Shown: positions 6,778 through 15,171, counted from the stretch's first letter. The stretch is 17,342 nt of DNA from an uncultured Actinomyces sp. (GCA_946998115.1 CAMPYB010000021.1:1-17342), one strand, 5' to 3'. Numbers and translations are program-made. The notes: generated by a model from the letters alone, not told the origin.

Positions 6778-8787
6778 GTGGCTGAAATTAATATTATAGT
6801 TGATGGTAACTCTTGCGTTGTTGATGAAAGCACAACAGGCACAACATTGTTTGCAAAAAATAAAAATATTGTGGCTTTGCGCATAAACAATGAGCTTAAA
6901 GATTTATCTTCTGTTTTGCACGATGGTGATGAAATTGAAGGAATTGATATTAATAGTCAAGATGGTTTGAATATTTTAAGGCATTCATGTGCGCATGTTT
7001 TGGCACAAGCTGTACAAGAGATAAATCCACAAGTTGATTTGGGAATCGGTCCTCCGATTGCTGACGGTTTTTATTATGATTTTGGAAATGTTGACTCTTT
7101 TACTCCAGAAGATTTAAAGGTAATAGAAAAACGCATGATGCGTATTGTTAAAGAAAATCAGATTTTTTCCAGGCGTGTAGTAACAGATGAACAGGCTCGT
7201 GAAGAATTAGCAGATCAGCCTTATAAATTAGAGCTTATAAATATTAAAGGTTCTCCTACTGATGAAGATAGTGCAAATGTTGAAGTTGGCGGTACAGAAC
7301 TCACTATATATGACAATATTCGCAGAAATAATAACGAAGTAGCTTGGAAAGATTTATGTAGAGGACCACACTTACCTAATACAAAACTTATAGGTAACGG
7401 TTTTTCTTTAATGCGCGTTGCTGCTGCTTATTGGCGTGGAAGCGAAAAAAATCCACAGTTGCAAAGAATTTACGGCACTGCTTGGCCTACAAAAGATGAA
7501 TTAGTTCAATATAAGACTCGTATTGAGCAGGCACGTTTGCGTGATCATCGCAGGCTTGGAACTGAACTCGATCTTTTCTCTTTCCCTGATGAAATAGGAT
7601 CAGGCTTACCTGTTTTTCACCCTAAAGGTGGATGTGTGCGTATGGCTATGGAAGAATATTCTAGAAAGCGTCATATTGAAGAAGGCTATGAATTTGTTTA
7701 CACTCCTCATATTACTAAAGGTGATTTGTTTGAAACTTCTGGTCACTTGCAATGGTATAAAGAGGGAATGTATCCAAGCATGCATATGGATGAAGAATTG
7801 CATGAAGATGGAACTATCAAAAAAGCAGGTCAAGATTACTATCTAAAACCTATGAATTGTCCTATGCACAATCTCATTTTTCGTTCTAGAACTCGTTCTT
7901 ATAGAGAATTGCCTTTGCGATTGTTTGAATTTGGAACTGTTTATAGAAATGAAAAATCTGGTGTAATACATGGATTGACAAGAGCTAGAGGATTTACTCA
8001 AGACGACTCTCATATTTATTGTACACGTGAACAAATGCGTGATGAGATTACAAGACTTTTAGAGTTCGTATTAGGTTTGCTAAAAGATTATGGTTTGAAT
8101 GATTTTTATCTAGAGCTTTCAACTAAAGATCCTGAAAAATTTGTTGGTAGTGACGCAATTTGGGAAGAAGCAACAAGTACATTGGAAGAAGTTGCAAAAG
8201 CTTCTGGTCTTGAATTAGTTCCTGATCCTTGTGGTGCCGCATTTTATGGTCCAAAGATTTCTGTTCAAGCTCGTGATGCTATTGGTCGTACGTGGCAGAT
8301 GTCTACTATTCAGTTAGATTTCAATTTGCCTGAACGTTTTGATTTGGAATATGTAGATAAAGATGGTCAGCGTAAACGTCCAGTTATGATACACAGAGCT
8401 CTTTTTGGTTCAATTGAGCGTTTCTTTGGTGTTCTTACAGAACATTATGCTGGTGCTTTCCCAGCATGGTTAGCTCCAGTTCAAGTGCGTTGTATACCAG
8501 TTGCAGATACTTTTGCAGATCATTTGTACAAAGTTGCCGACAAACTTAAAAAGCGTGGTATTCGCGTTGAAGTGGATGAAAGTGATGATCGTTTTGGTAA
8601 AAAGATTCGCAATGCATCCAAAGACAAGATTCCTTTTGTTTTGATTGCTGGACAGCAAGATGTTGAATCTGAAGCAGTGTCATTTAGATATCGTGATGGG
8701 TCACAGGAAAATCAAGTTCCTGTTGAATCCGCAATAGAAAAAATTGTACGAGTCGTGCAAAATCATGAAGACACAAATGTAAAATAG
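6778..8787 (+). CDS. thrS: Threonine--tRNA ligase
   Basis: Charges tRNA-Thr in the cytosol. The 669 residues cover the full bacterial architecture: TGS domain (about 1-60), the editing domain with HSCAH (H69, H73) and CRGPH (C194, H198), the class II catalytic core and the C-terminal anticodon-binding domain (about 565-665). Zinc ligands are visible as C361 in MNCPMH, H412 in DDSHIY and H539 in MIHRALFGS. Motif 2 arginine is in VYRNE (R390). The GTG start at 6778 is supported by AGGAG (6767-6771). It heads the run thrS-HIT-pgsA, the same order as in mycobacteria, and is separated from the HIT gene by only 20 bases. Confidence 0.98.
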   Translation: MAEINIIVDGNSCVVDESTTGTTLFAKNKNIVALRINNELKDLSSVLHDGDEIEGIDINSQDGLNILRHSCAHVLAQAVQEINPQVDLGIGPPIADGFYYDFGNVDSFTPEDLKVIEKRMMRIVKENQIFSRRVVTDEQAREELADQPYKLELINIKGSPTDEDSANVEVGGTELTIYDNIRRNNNEVAWKDLCRGPHLPNTKLIGNGFSLMRVAAAYWRGSEKNPQLQRIYGTAWPTKDELVQYKTRIEQARLRDHRRLGTELDLFSFPDEIGSGLPVFHPKGGCVRMAMEEYSRKRHIEEGYEFVYTPHITKGDLFETSGHLQWYKEGMYPSMHMDEELHEDGTIKKAGQDYYLKPMNCPMHNLIFRSRTRSYRELPLRLFEFGTVYRNEKSGVIHGLTRARGFTQDDSHIYCTREQMRDEITRLLEFVLGLLKDYGLNDFYLELSTKDPEKFVGSDAIWEEATSTLEEVAKASGLELVPDPCGAAFYGPKISVQARDAIGRTWQMSTIQLDFNLPERFDLEYVDKDGQRKRPVMIHRALFGSIERFFGVLTEHYAGAFPAWLAPVQVRCIPVADTFADHLYKVADKLKKRGIRVEVDESDDRFGKKIRNASKDKIPFVLIAGQQDVESEAVSFRYRDGSQENQVPVESAIEKIVRVVQNHEDTNVK

Positions 8788-8807
8788 TTTTAGGTAGTGA
8801 TGAGAAA

Positions 8808-9353
8808 ATGAACATCGAAGATTCCAGTGAATTTGTTGGAGTACCTGATGGCTCTGATAGACTTTGGACACCTCATCGCATGGTTTATATAGGTGGTGAA
8901 AATAAGCCTAAAGATAAGGAAAAGAAGTCTTGTCCATTTTGTTCTATAACTAAAAAATCTGATGAAGAAGGATTAATAGTTTATAGAGGAAAATACTGTT
9001 TCGTAGTTATGAATTTATATCCTTATAATTCAGGACATGTACTAGTTGTGCCATATCGTCATATTCCTGACTACACTGATTTGACTGCTGAAGAAAGAAT
9101 TGAATTTGGTGAAATAACTGCTAAATCAATGCGTGTTATTAGGAAAGCAAGTGCTCCTGCAGGTTTTAATTTAGGAATGAATCAAGGAGATGTTGCTGGT
9201 GCTGGAATTGCAGCTCATTTGCATCAACATATAGTTCCACGTTGGTTCGGAGATGCTAATTTCTTTCCAATTATTGCCAAAACTAAAGCTGTGCCACAAC
9301 TTTTAGGGCAAACACGTGAATTATTTGCTAAAACATGGAATGAAATCGACTAG
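8808..9353 (+). CDS. HIT-family nucleotide hydrolase / Ap4A phosphorylase-like
   Basis: A 181-residue histidine-triad protein. The signature HLHQHIV places H137, H139 and H141 in the active site; a Cys pair CPFC (C42, C45) begins the fold. NLYPYNSGHVLVVPYRH and PRWFGDANF strongly recall the mycobacterial HIT protein encoded beside thrS, which is described as a diadenosine-tetraphosphate phosphorylase. A role in degrading ApnA by-products of aminoacyl-tRNA synthetases would suit its place 20 bases after thrS; that assignment is by homology. The ATG at 8808 is the only in-frame start near the gene edge; its Shine-Dalgarno AGGT is weak, and translational coupling with thrS is possible. Confidence 0.92.
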   Translation: MNIEDSSEFVGVPDGSDRLWTPHRMVYIGGENKPKDKEKKSCPFCSITKKSDEEGLIVYRGKYCFVVMNLYPYNSGHVLVVPYRHIPDYTDLTAEERIEFGEITAKSMRVIRKASAPAGFNLGMNQGDVAGAGIAAHLHQHIVPRWFGDANFFPIIAKTKAVPQLLGQTRELFAKTWNEID

Positions 9354-9440
9354 GCTAAATTTTATTAGCTTAATTTATATTTTATGTGTATATCTTGTAA
9401 GTTGTTTAAAATATGAATTGAAAGTTGGACGAATAAAATT

Positions 9441-10061
9441 ATGTTAGGAAATCATGGTAGAAAAATAACTGATTTTATTTTCAAACCTATAGTTAATATT
9501 TTATTTGTTAAAAAAATAAATCCTAATTATGTAACTTTTTTCGGCTCGATTTTAGCATGGCTTATTGCAATAATATTTTTTCCATTAGGTTTGGCTTGGC
9601 AAGGTTGTATATTGCTTGGGATCGTATTATTTTCTGATTCTATTGATGGGCAACTTGCTAGAAAAATGGGTGTGAACAGTTCTTATGGCGCAGTACTTGA
9701 TTCAGTGCTTGATAGAATTACTGATGGAATAGTATTTAGCTCTATCGCGATCTATTGTGTATATTATATGAGCGGTTGGATACGTGTTTTATGTTTAGTA
9801 TCAACTCTAATAGTTATGATTATGGGATTTACTATTTCATATGTTAGAGCTAGAGGTGCTGATTTTAAAGTTGAACCTAAAGTAGGTCTTGCTGAACGTA
9901 CGGATAGGTTGATTGTGTCTTTAGTATCTTTAGGATTTACTGATATAAATTTGGGAGATTGGATTTTTCCGACTTTCCAAACTTTACTAGCTGTAGCATG
10001 TATTTTTACTGTTTGTCAGCGTATGCAATATATTAGAAAAGAATTACAAAAATTTGAATAA
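9441..10061 (+). CDS. CDP-alcohol phosphatidyltransferase, probable PIP synthase
   Basis: A 206-residue integral membrane enzyme with about six membrane segments. It bears the complete CDP-alcohol phosphotransferase signature: D66xxD69-G70xxA73-R74, eight residues, G83xxxD87xxxD91. Downstream, SYVRARGADF followed by LAERTDRLI matches the actinobacterial phosphatidylinositol-phosphate synthase subgroup (mycobacterial PgsA1 type) rather than phosphatidylglycerophosphate synthase. It would join CDP-diacylglycerol with inositol 3-phosphate at the inner membrane face. The place after thrS and the HIT gene is the conserved location of that gene. Start ATG 9441 has a weak Shine-Dalgarno (GGA, 11 bases upstream). 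The acyltransferase and pimA genes that follow it in mycobacteria are absent. Assignment of the inositol substrate is inference from these motifs and context. Confidence 0.88.
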   Translation: MLGNHGRKITDFIFKPIVNILFVKKINPNYVTFFGSILAWLIAIIFFPLGLAWQGCILLGIVLFSDSIDGQLARKMGVNSSYGAVLDSVLDRITDGIVFSSIAIYCVYYMSGWIRVLCLVSTLIVMIMGFTISYVRARGADFKVEPKVGLAERTDRLIVSLVSLGFTDINLGDWIFPTFQTLLAVACIFTVCQRMQYIRKELQKFE

Positions 10062-10164
10062 AAATTATAAAGTGGTTTTAGCTGTTAAAATAATATGTGA
10101 AAATAAAGTAAAAAATATGTAAAATAATTTATAAAGTCTAGTAGAATATAGAATAGTATTTATT

Positions 10165-10196
10165 TACTTTATGCATTTTTTCTTTTACATAAAGTA
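10165..10196 (+). promoter_or_regulatory. Hairpin upstream of pdxS
   Basis: TACTTTATG (10165-10173) and CATAAAGTA (10188-10196) form a perfect 9-bp stem around a 14-base T-rich loop. It lies 26 bases before the pdxS Shine-Dalgarno. It lacks a following T-tract. It may be a weak end signal for pgsA, a leader structure or a regulator site. Its layout closely resembles the hairpin before yfcC. Confidence 0.35.
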
Positions 10197-10234
10197 GTAA
10201 GTATGAGATTTGATAAAAAATTAAGGGGAGAGCT

Positions 10235-11131
10235 GTGAGTGAAAATGGTACAGTAGTTGCAACTACACGAGTGAAACGTTCAATGGCTGATATGCTAAAA
10301 GGTGGCGTAATAATGGATGTTGTCACTCCTGAACAAGCTAAAATAGCTGAAGATGCAGGTGCAGTTGCAGTTATGGCTCTCGAGCGTGTCCCTGCGGATA
10401 TTCGTGCGCAAGGCGGAGTAGCTCGTATGAGTGATCCTGATCTAATTGATGGTATTATTTCTGCAGTAAATATACCTGTTATGGCTAAAGCTCGTATTGG
10501 CCATTTTGTAGAAGCACAAGTTTTACAATCTTTGGGTGTTGACTATATAGATGAATCTGAAGTGTTGACTCCTGCAGATTATGAAAATCATATTGATAAG
10601 TGGGCATTCGATGTGCCTTTCGTGTGTGGCGCAACTTGTTTGGGTGAAGCTTTAAGACGTATAACTGAAGGTGCCGCTATGATTCGTTCAAAAGGTGAAG
10701 CGGGAACTGGTGATGTGTCAAATGCTACTACTCATATGCGTAGTATTCGTAAAGAAATTCGTGCTTTGCAAAGTTTACCTGAAGATGAACTTTATGTAGC
10801 AGCGAAAAATTTGCAAGCTCCTTATGAGTTGGTCGCTGAAGTTGCTCGAACAGGAAAATTGCCTGTTGTGTTGTTTACTGCTGGTGGTATTGCTACACCT
10901 GCTGATGCTGCTATGATGATGCAACTTGGTGCTGAGGGCGTATTTGTAGGTTCAGGTATTTTCAAGTCAGGAAATCCTTCTCAACGTGCAAAAGCTATAG
11001 TTAAAGCTACAACATTTTATAATGATCCAAATGTTATCGCTGATGTTTCGCGTGGTTTGGGTGAAGCTATGGTTGGAATTAATGTTGATGAAATACCAGT
11101 GCCACATCGTTTAGCACAACGCGGTTGGTAA
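10235..11131 (+). CDS. pdxS: Pyridoxal 5'-phosphate synthase subunit PdxS
   Basis: The synthase half of the DXP-independent vitamin B6 pathway. It condenses ribose 5-phosphate, glyceraldehyde 3-phosphate and ammonia into PLP, normally as a dodecamer with the glutaminase PdxT. At 298 residues it is full length. Both catalytic lysines are visible: K85 in VMAKARIGH, and K153 in RSKGEAGTGDV. Other conserved stretches are GGVIMDVVTPEQA, ALERVPADIR, and the phosphate-binding FTAGGIATPADAAMMMQLGAEGVFVGSGIF. The GTG start at 10235 has a strong AAGGGGAG (10223-10230). No pdxT is present in the window; the next gene starts one base after the stop codon and encodes a NUDIX protein instead. Confidence 0.98.
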   Translation: MSENGTVVATTRVKRSMADMLKGGVIMDVVTPEQAKIAEDAGAVAVMALERVPADIRAQGGVARMSDPDLIDGIISAVNIPVMAKARIGHFVEAQVLQSLGVDYIDESEVLTPADYENHIDKWAFDVPFVCGATCLGEALRRITEGAAMIRSKGEAGTGDVSNATTHMRSIRKEIRALQSLPEDELYVAAKNLQAPYELVAEVARTGKLPVVLFTAGGIATPADAAMMMQLGAEGVFVGSGIFKSGNPSQRAKAIVKATTFYNDPNVIADVSRGLGEAMVGINVDEIPVPHRLAQRGW

Positions 11132-11132
11132 C

Positions 11133-11714
11133 GTGAAATCGTGCAGTTTTCCATGTAGAACGGCAGGAAGGATTATTCCTATTACTCCTAATAGGCAAGT
11201 GCTTTTGATAAAAGGACATGATAGGGATAATCCTGAATACGCTTGGTGGTTCACTGTGGGCGGTGGAAAAGAAAATAATGAGAATATTGTTGATTGTGCT
11301 GTACGTGAACTTTTTGAAGAAACTGGTATAAAAATAAATGAAGATAAGCTTTATGCGCCTCTAATTATAAGAGATGGAAAATTTGAGTTTACAAATAAAA
11401 CAGTTTATCAGAAAGAATATATCTATTTAGCTTTGCTTCATGAAAAAGTTGTTGCAACAAATATTAATTTTACTGAGAATGAGAAAAAGCTGATTGACAA
11501 AGTTTGTTGGTGGGATATAGATGAACTTGTAGAGATAAGTAATAAAAATTGTAAATTCAACATTTACCCGCGTGCTTTACCTGGAATTTTGCAGAGGATA
11601 TTTGATGAATACCCGTTAAATTTAGATGAGAATATGCATGCTTTAGGTACTTGGCATATAAATGAATTTACTAATGAAATTAAATATACTGGTATAAATA
11701 ATTTTATTGTATGA
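11133..11714 (+). CDS. NUDIX hydrolase
   Basis: A 193-residue NUDIX phosphohydrolase, expected to cleave a nucleoside-diphosphate-linked compound with Mg2+. The Nudix box is complete: G44-x5-E50-x7-R58-E59-L60-x-E62-E63-x-G65-I66. The preceding HDRDNPEYAWWFTVGGG is the form common in actinobacterial members. The GTG start follows the pdxS stop (TAA) after a single base and has no clear Shine-Dalgarno, so translation is probably coupled to pdxS. A NUDIX gene also sits between pimA and pdxS in the mycobacterial version of this locus, so it is likely an orthologue that changed sides. Substrate unknown. Confidence 0.92.
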   Translation: MKSCSFPCRTAGRIIPITPNRQVLLIKGHDRDNPEYAWWFTVGGGKENNENIVDCAVRELFEETGIKINEDKLYAPLIIRDGKFEFTNKTVYQKEYIYLALLHEKVVATNINFTENEKKLIDKVCWWDIDELVEISNKNCKFNIYPRALPGILQRIFDEYPLNLDENMHALGTWHINEFTNEIKYTGINNFIV

Positions 11715-11800
11715 TTGATTGCATATTTGAAAAAATATAATTTTTATAAAACTTGTGTTGTACAATAGTATAGATTTTAAAAGTATTGCTAGGGGATAAT

Positions 11801-13762
11801 TTGGACAAATACGAATTACTCAATTCTATAAATAGTCCACAAGATTTAAGAAAAATTTCAAATAGTAAATTAGAGCAGTTGTGTGAAGAAATCCGCTCTT
11901 TTTTAGTAGAAAATGTTTCTAAAACTGGTGGCCATCTGGGGCCTAATTTAGGTGTTGTAGAATTGACTGTTGCTTTACATAAAATTTTTGACACGCCTTG
12001 CGATAAAATTGTTTTTGATACAGGACATCAAGCATATGTGCATAAAATTTTAACTGGTAGGAAAGATTTTACTACTTTACGTAAAAAAAATGGATTGTCT
12101 GGTTATCCTTCTCGTGCAGAGTCTCCAAGTTTTGATATTGTTGAAAATTCTCATGCTTCCACAGCTTTAGCATGGGCAGATGGAATCTCTAGAGGGCAAA
12201 TACTATCAGATGATTATTCTAATGTTATTGCAGTCATAGGTGATGGTGCTCTCACAGGTGGTTTGGCTTGGGAAGCAATTAACAATATTAGTGAATATAA
12301 AGATCGTAGATTGATTATAGTTATCAATGATAATGGTAGATCTTATGCTCCTACAATTGGAGGGCTTGCGAAATATTTTAATCATTTGCGCACTAATGTA
12401 AAGTATGAATCGTTTAAAAAAGATTTAAAAAAATCACTGTCCACTGTTGGTAAAGTTGGTAGTTTCTTATACGAATTGTTGCATGGAATTAAAGAAGGCG
12501 TAAAAGATATTGTTACCCCTAATGTGATTTTTGAAAATTTAGGAATAAAATATGTTGGACCTGTTGATGGTCACAATATTAGTCAACTCTGTGAAGTTTT
12601 TCAAAGGGTTTCATGTTTAAATAAACCTGTTATTGTACATGTTATTACTCAAAAAGGCAGGGGATATTCACCAGCTGAAAATGATATACATGATTGCTTT
12701 CACGCTGTTGGTAAAATACATCCTGAAACAGGTTTACCAATTGTGCCTTCAAGATTTGGGTGGACTTCAGTTTTCGCTGATGAAGTTGTAAAAATAGGGC
12801 GTGAGAATAAAAATGTTGTAGCTATAACTGCGGCAATGCTTGAGCCTGTGGGATTAAAAAATTTTGCCGCAGAATTTCCTGATCGCATTTTTGATGTTGG
12901 TATTGCTGAAGGATTTGGTGCCACTTTTGCTGCTGGTTTATCTTTTAGCGGTAAGCATCCAATTTTTGCTTTATATTCTACTTTTTTGAATAGAGCTTTC
13001 GATCAAGTGCTTTTTGATGTAGCTTTACATAATGAAAGTGTTACTTTTGTTTTAGATCGTGCAGGGGTAACTGGCACGGATGGTGCGAGCCATAATGGAA
13101 TGTGGGATATGGCTTTGTTTTCTATTGTGCCTGGTATGCACATTTGTGTGCCACGTGATGAGAATACTTTGCGTGCTGGTTTACGTGAAGCTGTAGATAT
13201 GAATGCAGTTACACTTGTGCGTTATCCTAAAGGTAGTTTGGGTGCTGATATTGTCTGTGTGGAAAAATTCAAAAATATTGATGTTTTATATGAAAATTGT
13301 ACTGTGGACTTTTTTGTTCATAAGGATCATAATGTTGATTTTTCTGCGAATAGACAAGCTTCACTAAATGTTATGTCGGAACAGTTTGTTAAACGCAATT
13401 TGTTGATTATCGGTGTTGGTGCATTGGTTTCTGAAAGCATTAAGCTAGCTGAAAAAATTGCTTCTAATTATTCTGATTTAAATATTTTGGTTTGTGATCC
13501 TCATTGGGTTTTGCCTATTTCGTCTGATTTGATAGATTTATCTTGTGCTAGTGATTTTATTGTAACGTTGGAAGATGGGCTTGTATCTGGGGGAGTTGGT
13601 TCTTGTTTGCGTGAAATGTTAGTGAAAGATAATATTTTCGTTCCAGTTAAAACGTATGGTATTCCTGATGTTTTTTTGCAACATGCTACTCGTGATGAAA
13701 TTATGGAAAGTATAGGGCTTACTGCTGATAAAATTTTTGATGATTTGAAAAAAGTGCTTTAA
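11801..13762 (+). CDS. dxs: 1-deoxy-D-xylulose-5-phosphate synthase
   Basis: First enzyme of the MEP isoprenoid pathway: thiamine-diphosphate-dependent condensation of pyruvate and glyceraldehyde 3-phosphate. The start is taken as TTG 11801 because AGGGGATAAT precedes it with the same geometry as AGGGAATAAT before the LuxR-type gene. An upstream in-frame TTG at 11786 lies before this Shine-Dalgarno. The protein is then 653 residues. Conserved parts are GGHLGPNLGVVELTVALH, NSHASTALAWADG, the ThDP motif GDGALTGG...NDNGRSYAPTIGG, YVGPVDGH, and the pyrimidine-domain DRAGVTGTDGASHNG. The catalytic Glu is E370 in GIAEGFGATFAAGL, but the usual 'AEQHA' context is changed to 'AEGFG'. It is the last plus-strand gene and converges on rnd with a 75-base gap in which no clear terminator is visible. 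Confidence 0.96.
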   Translation: MDKYELLNSINSPQDLRKISNSKLEQLCEEIRSFLVENVSKTGGHLGPNLGVVELTVALHKIFDTPCDKIVFDTGHQAYVHKILTGRKDFTTLRKKNGLSGYPSRAESPSFDIVENSHASTALAWADGISRGQILSDDYSNVIAVIGDGALTGGLAWEAINNISEYKDRRLIIVINDNGRSYAPTIGGLAKYFNHLRTNVKYESFKKDLKKSLSTVGKVGSFLYELLHGIKEGVKDIVTPNVIFENLGIKYVGPVDGHNISQLCEVFQRVSCLNKPVIVHVITQKGRGYSPAENDIHDCFHAVGKIHPETGLPIVPSRFGWTSVFADEVVKIGRENKNVVAITAAMLEPVGLKNFAAEFPDRIFDVGIAEGFGATFAAGLSFSGKHPIFALYSTFLNRAFDQVLFDVALHNESVTFVLDRAGVTGTDGASHNGMWDMALFSIVPGMHICVPRDENTLRAGLREAVDMNAVTLVRYPKGSLGADIVCVEKFKNIDVLYENCTVDFFVHKDHNVDFSANRQASLNVMSEQFVKRNLLIIGVGALVSESIKLAEKIASNYSDLNILVCDPHWVLPISSDLIDLSCASDFIVTLEDGLVSGGVGSCLREMLVKDNIFVPVKTYGIPDVFLQHATRDEIMESIGLTADKIFDDLKKVL

Positions 13763-13837
13763 TCTTTCATATTATGATTATTCTGTTCTTTTAATGCTAA
13801 CTATTTTAATTGTGTTTTAACTGATAATTACATTATT

Positions 13838-15103
13838 TTATTTGAACTTTTCTTGTAAGTATTGGCTTAATAAAGTTTTTTGCCATTTCAGAAGTGAACA
13901 CATTTGCAAAGCGTTATTTATTTGTGTTGCTGTAGGATGTTTTGGTAAATTCCATGCTAAAATGTGTCTGTCTTTAGATGTTATGAGTGTTTCTATACGT
14001 AGGTTTTTTTCTTTAGCAAGTTGTTCACATATTGTTTTTATTTTTTGTAGTTGTTCATGTATATCAGGATAGTTTTTTTTCCAAGAAGTATTTGGAAATG
14101 GAGCATTATTTTCTTTTCGTGTAAATTTAACAAGTTTTTCTTCTGGGCAAGAATATGCACGAGCTATTGCACCCCACCATTTGTTTTTGTGTGCTCTTGT
14201 TTTTTTACCTTTGAAAAGAGACAATTTCATCATTTCTTCGCGTGAATGTGGCATGATTTTTGCTGCTTGTGTGAGAGCTTTGTTTTTTAATAGCATTGTA
14301 GGCGCGATATCTAGTTTTTTACCTAAGCTTTCGCGAGTAATATATAATTGGTGTACGATTTCTAGTTGTCTACGGTTTTTGAGTGTTAGGCATCCAGGTA
14401 TATAGTGAAAAATGTGTTGTAAAGTATTTTTTTCTATTTGTCTTTGTAAATATTTTTCATATGTTGTCTGTAAACAGTGTGTAAATTCTTCTTCTGCGTA
14501 TTTTATTTTTTCTGTTTGTATGAGTTCTTGTATGAGTTTATTTTTTAGTTCTATGAGGTATTCTACATCTAATGCTGCATATGCGATCCATTTTTTAGGG
14601 ATAGGACGTACTGACCAGTCGTCATTTGAGTGTAATTTTTCCAGTTTTACATTTAATTTTTCTTCTACCATTGATCCGAGGGATACTTTATTGTAATTCA
14701 ATAAGCGTGCAGCTTTTTCTGTATCGAATATTTTTGTTGGTATTATACCTGTTTTTGTAAGGCAAGGTAGATCTTGATCTGCGGCATGTAGGATACATTC
14801 TGTGTCTTTTATGATTTCATTTATTTCTTTTAAATCTGGAAAAACAATGGGGTCTATAATGAAAATCTGGTTTTGTCTTTTTAGTTGCACAAGGTAAGCT
14901 TTGTCTCCATCATATCTGATTCCGCTTGCTCTTTCTGTATCTATCGCTACTTCGCCTTTGAGAGTAGGTAACATTTGTAACATATCTAGCATTGCTTTTG
15001 AATTGTCAACTAATGTAACATGTGATATAGGATTTGTGATTAATTTTATTTTCTTATTTTGTTTTGATCGAGTTTCCACTTTATTAATTTCTGTTGTATT
15101 CAT
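13838..15103 (-). CDS. rnd: Ribonuclease D
   Basis: A DEDDy 3'-5' exoribonuclease that trims tRNA and other small RNA precursors. The 421 residues contain Exo I AIDTERAS (D55, E57), Exo II LHAADQDLPCL (D111) and Exo III YAALDVEYL (Y175, D179). A helical region fitting an HRDC nucleic-acid-binding domain follows at about 225-310, and a lysine-rich C-terminal part. Length suits actinobacterial RNase D (about 400-430). The extreme N-terminus is Lys-rich and variable. ATG 15103 has no recognisable Shine-Dalgarno; instead it overlaps the TGA of an 8-codon frame (15126-15100) as ATGA. Convergent with dxs. Two tRNA loci lie in the window, but no functional link is implied. Confidence 0.95.
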   Translation of the reverse strand: MNTTEINKVETRSKQNKKIKLITNPISHVTLVDNSKAMLDMLQMLPTLKGEVAIDTERASGIRYDGDKAYLVQLKRQNQIFIIDPIVFPDLKEINEIIKDTECILHAADQDLPCLTKTGIIPTKIFDTEKAARLLNYNKVSLGSMVEEKLNVKLEKLHSNDDWSVRPIPKKWIAYAALDVEYLIELKNKLIQELIQTEKIKYAEEEFTHCLQTTYEKYLQRQIEKNTLQHIFHYIPGCLTLKNRRQLEIVHQLYITRESLGKKLDIAPTMLLKNKALTQAAKIMPHSREEMMKLSLFKGKKTRAHKNKWWGAIARAYSCPEEKLVKFTRKENNAPFPNTSWKKNYPDIHEQLQKIKTICEQLAKEKNLRIETLITSKDRHILAWNLPKHPTATQINNALQMCSLLKWQKTLLSQYLQEKFK

Positions 15104-15142
15104 TGGTATATCATAGTTTTACTCATATTTTAAAACGTTTCT

Positions 15143-15171
15143 ATTCTACAATATTTAATATATTATTTTAA
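15143..15171 (-). promoter_or_regulatory. Putative rnd promoter
   Basis: On the minus strand TTAAAA (15171-15166) and TAGAAT (15148-15143) are 17 bases apart. Transcription would start near 15136, leaving a leader of about 30 bases before ATG 15103. Confidence 0.4.

Noticed and set aside
11786..11800. Earlier TTG start for dxs at 11786
   Set aside because: It precedes the Shine-Dalgarno AGGGGA (11791-11796), which serves TTG 11801 with normal geometry.
13842..15116. Several plus-strand open frames of 64-94 codons opposite rnd
   Set aside because: They are antisense shadows of the full-length ribonuclease D gene, with Phe/Ser/Cys-rich composition and no good ribosome sites.
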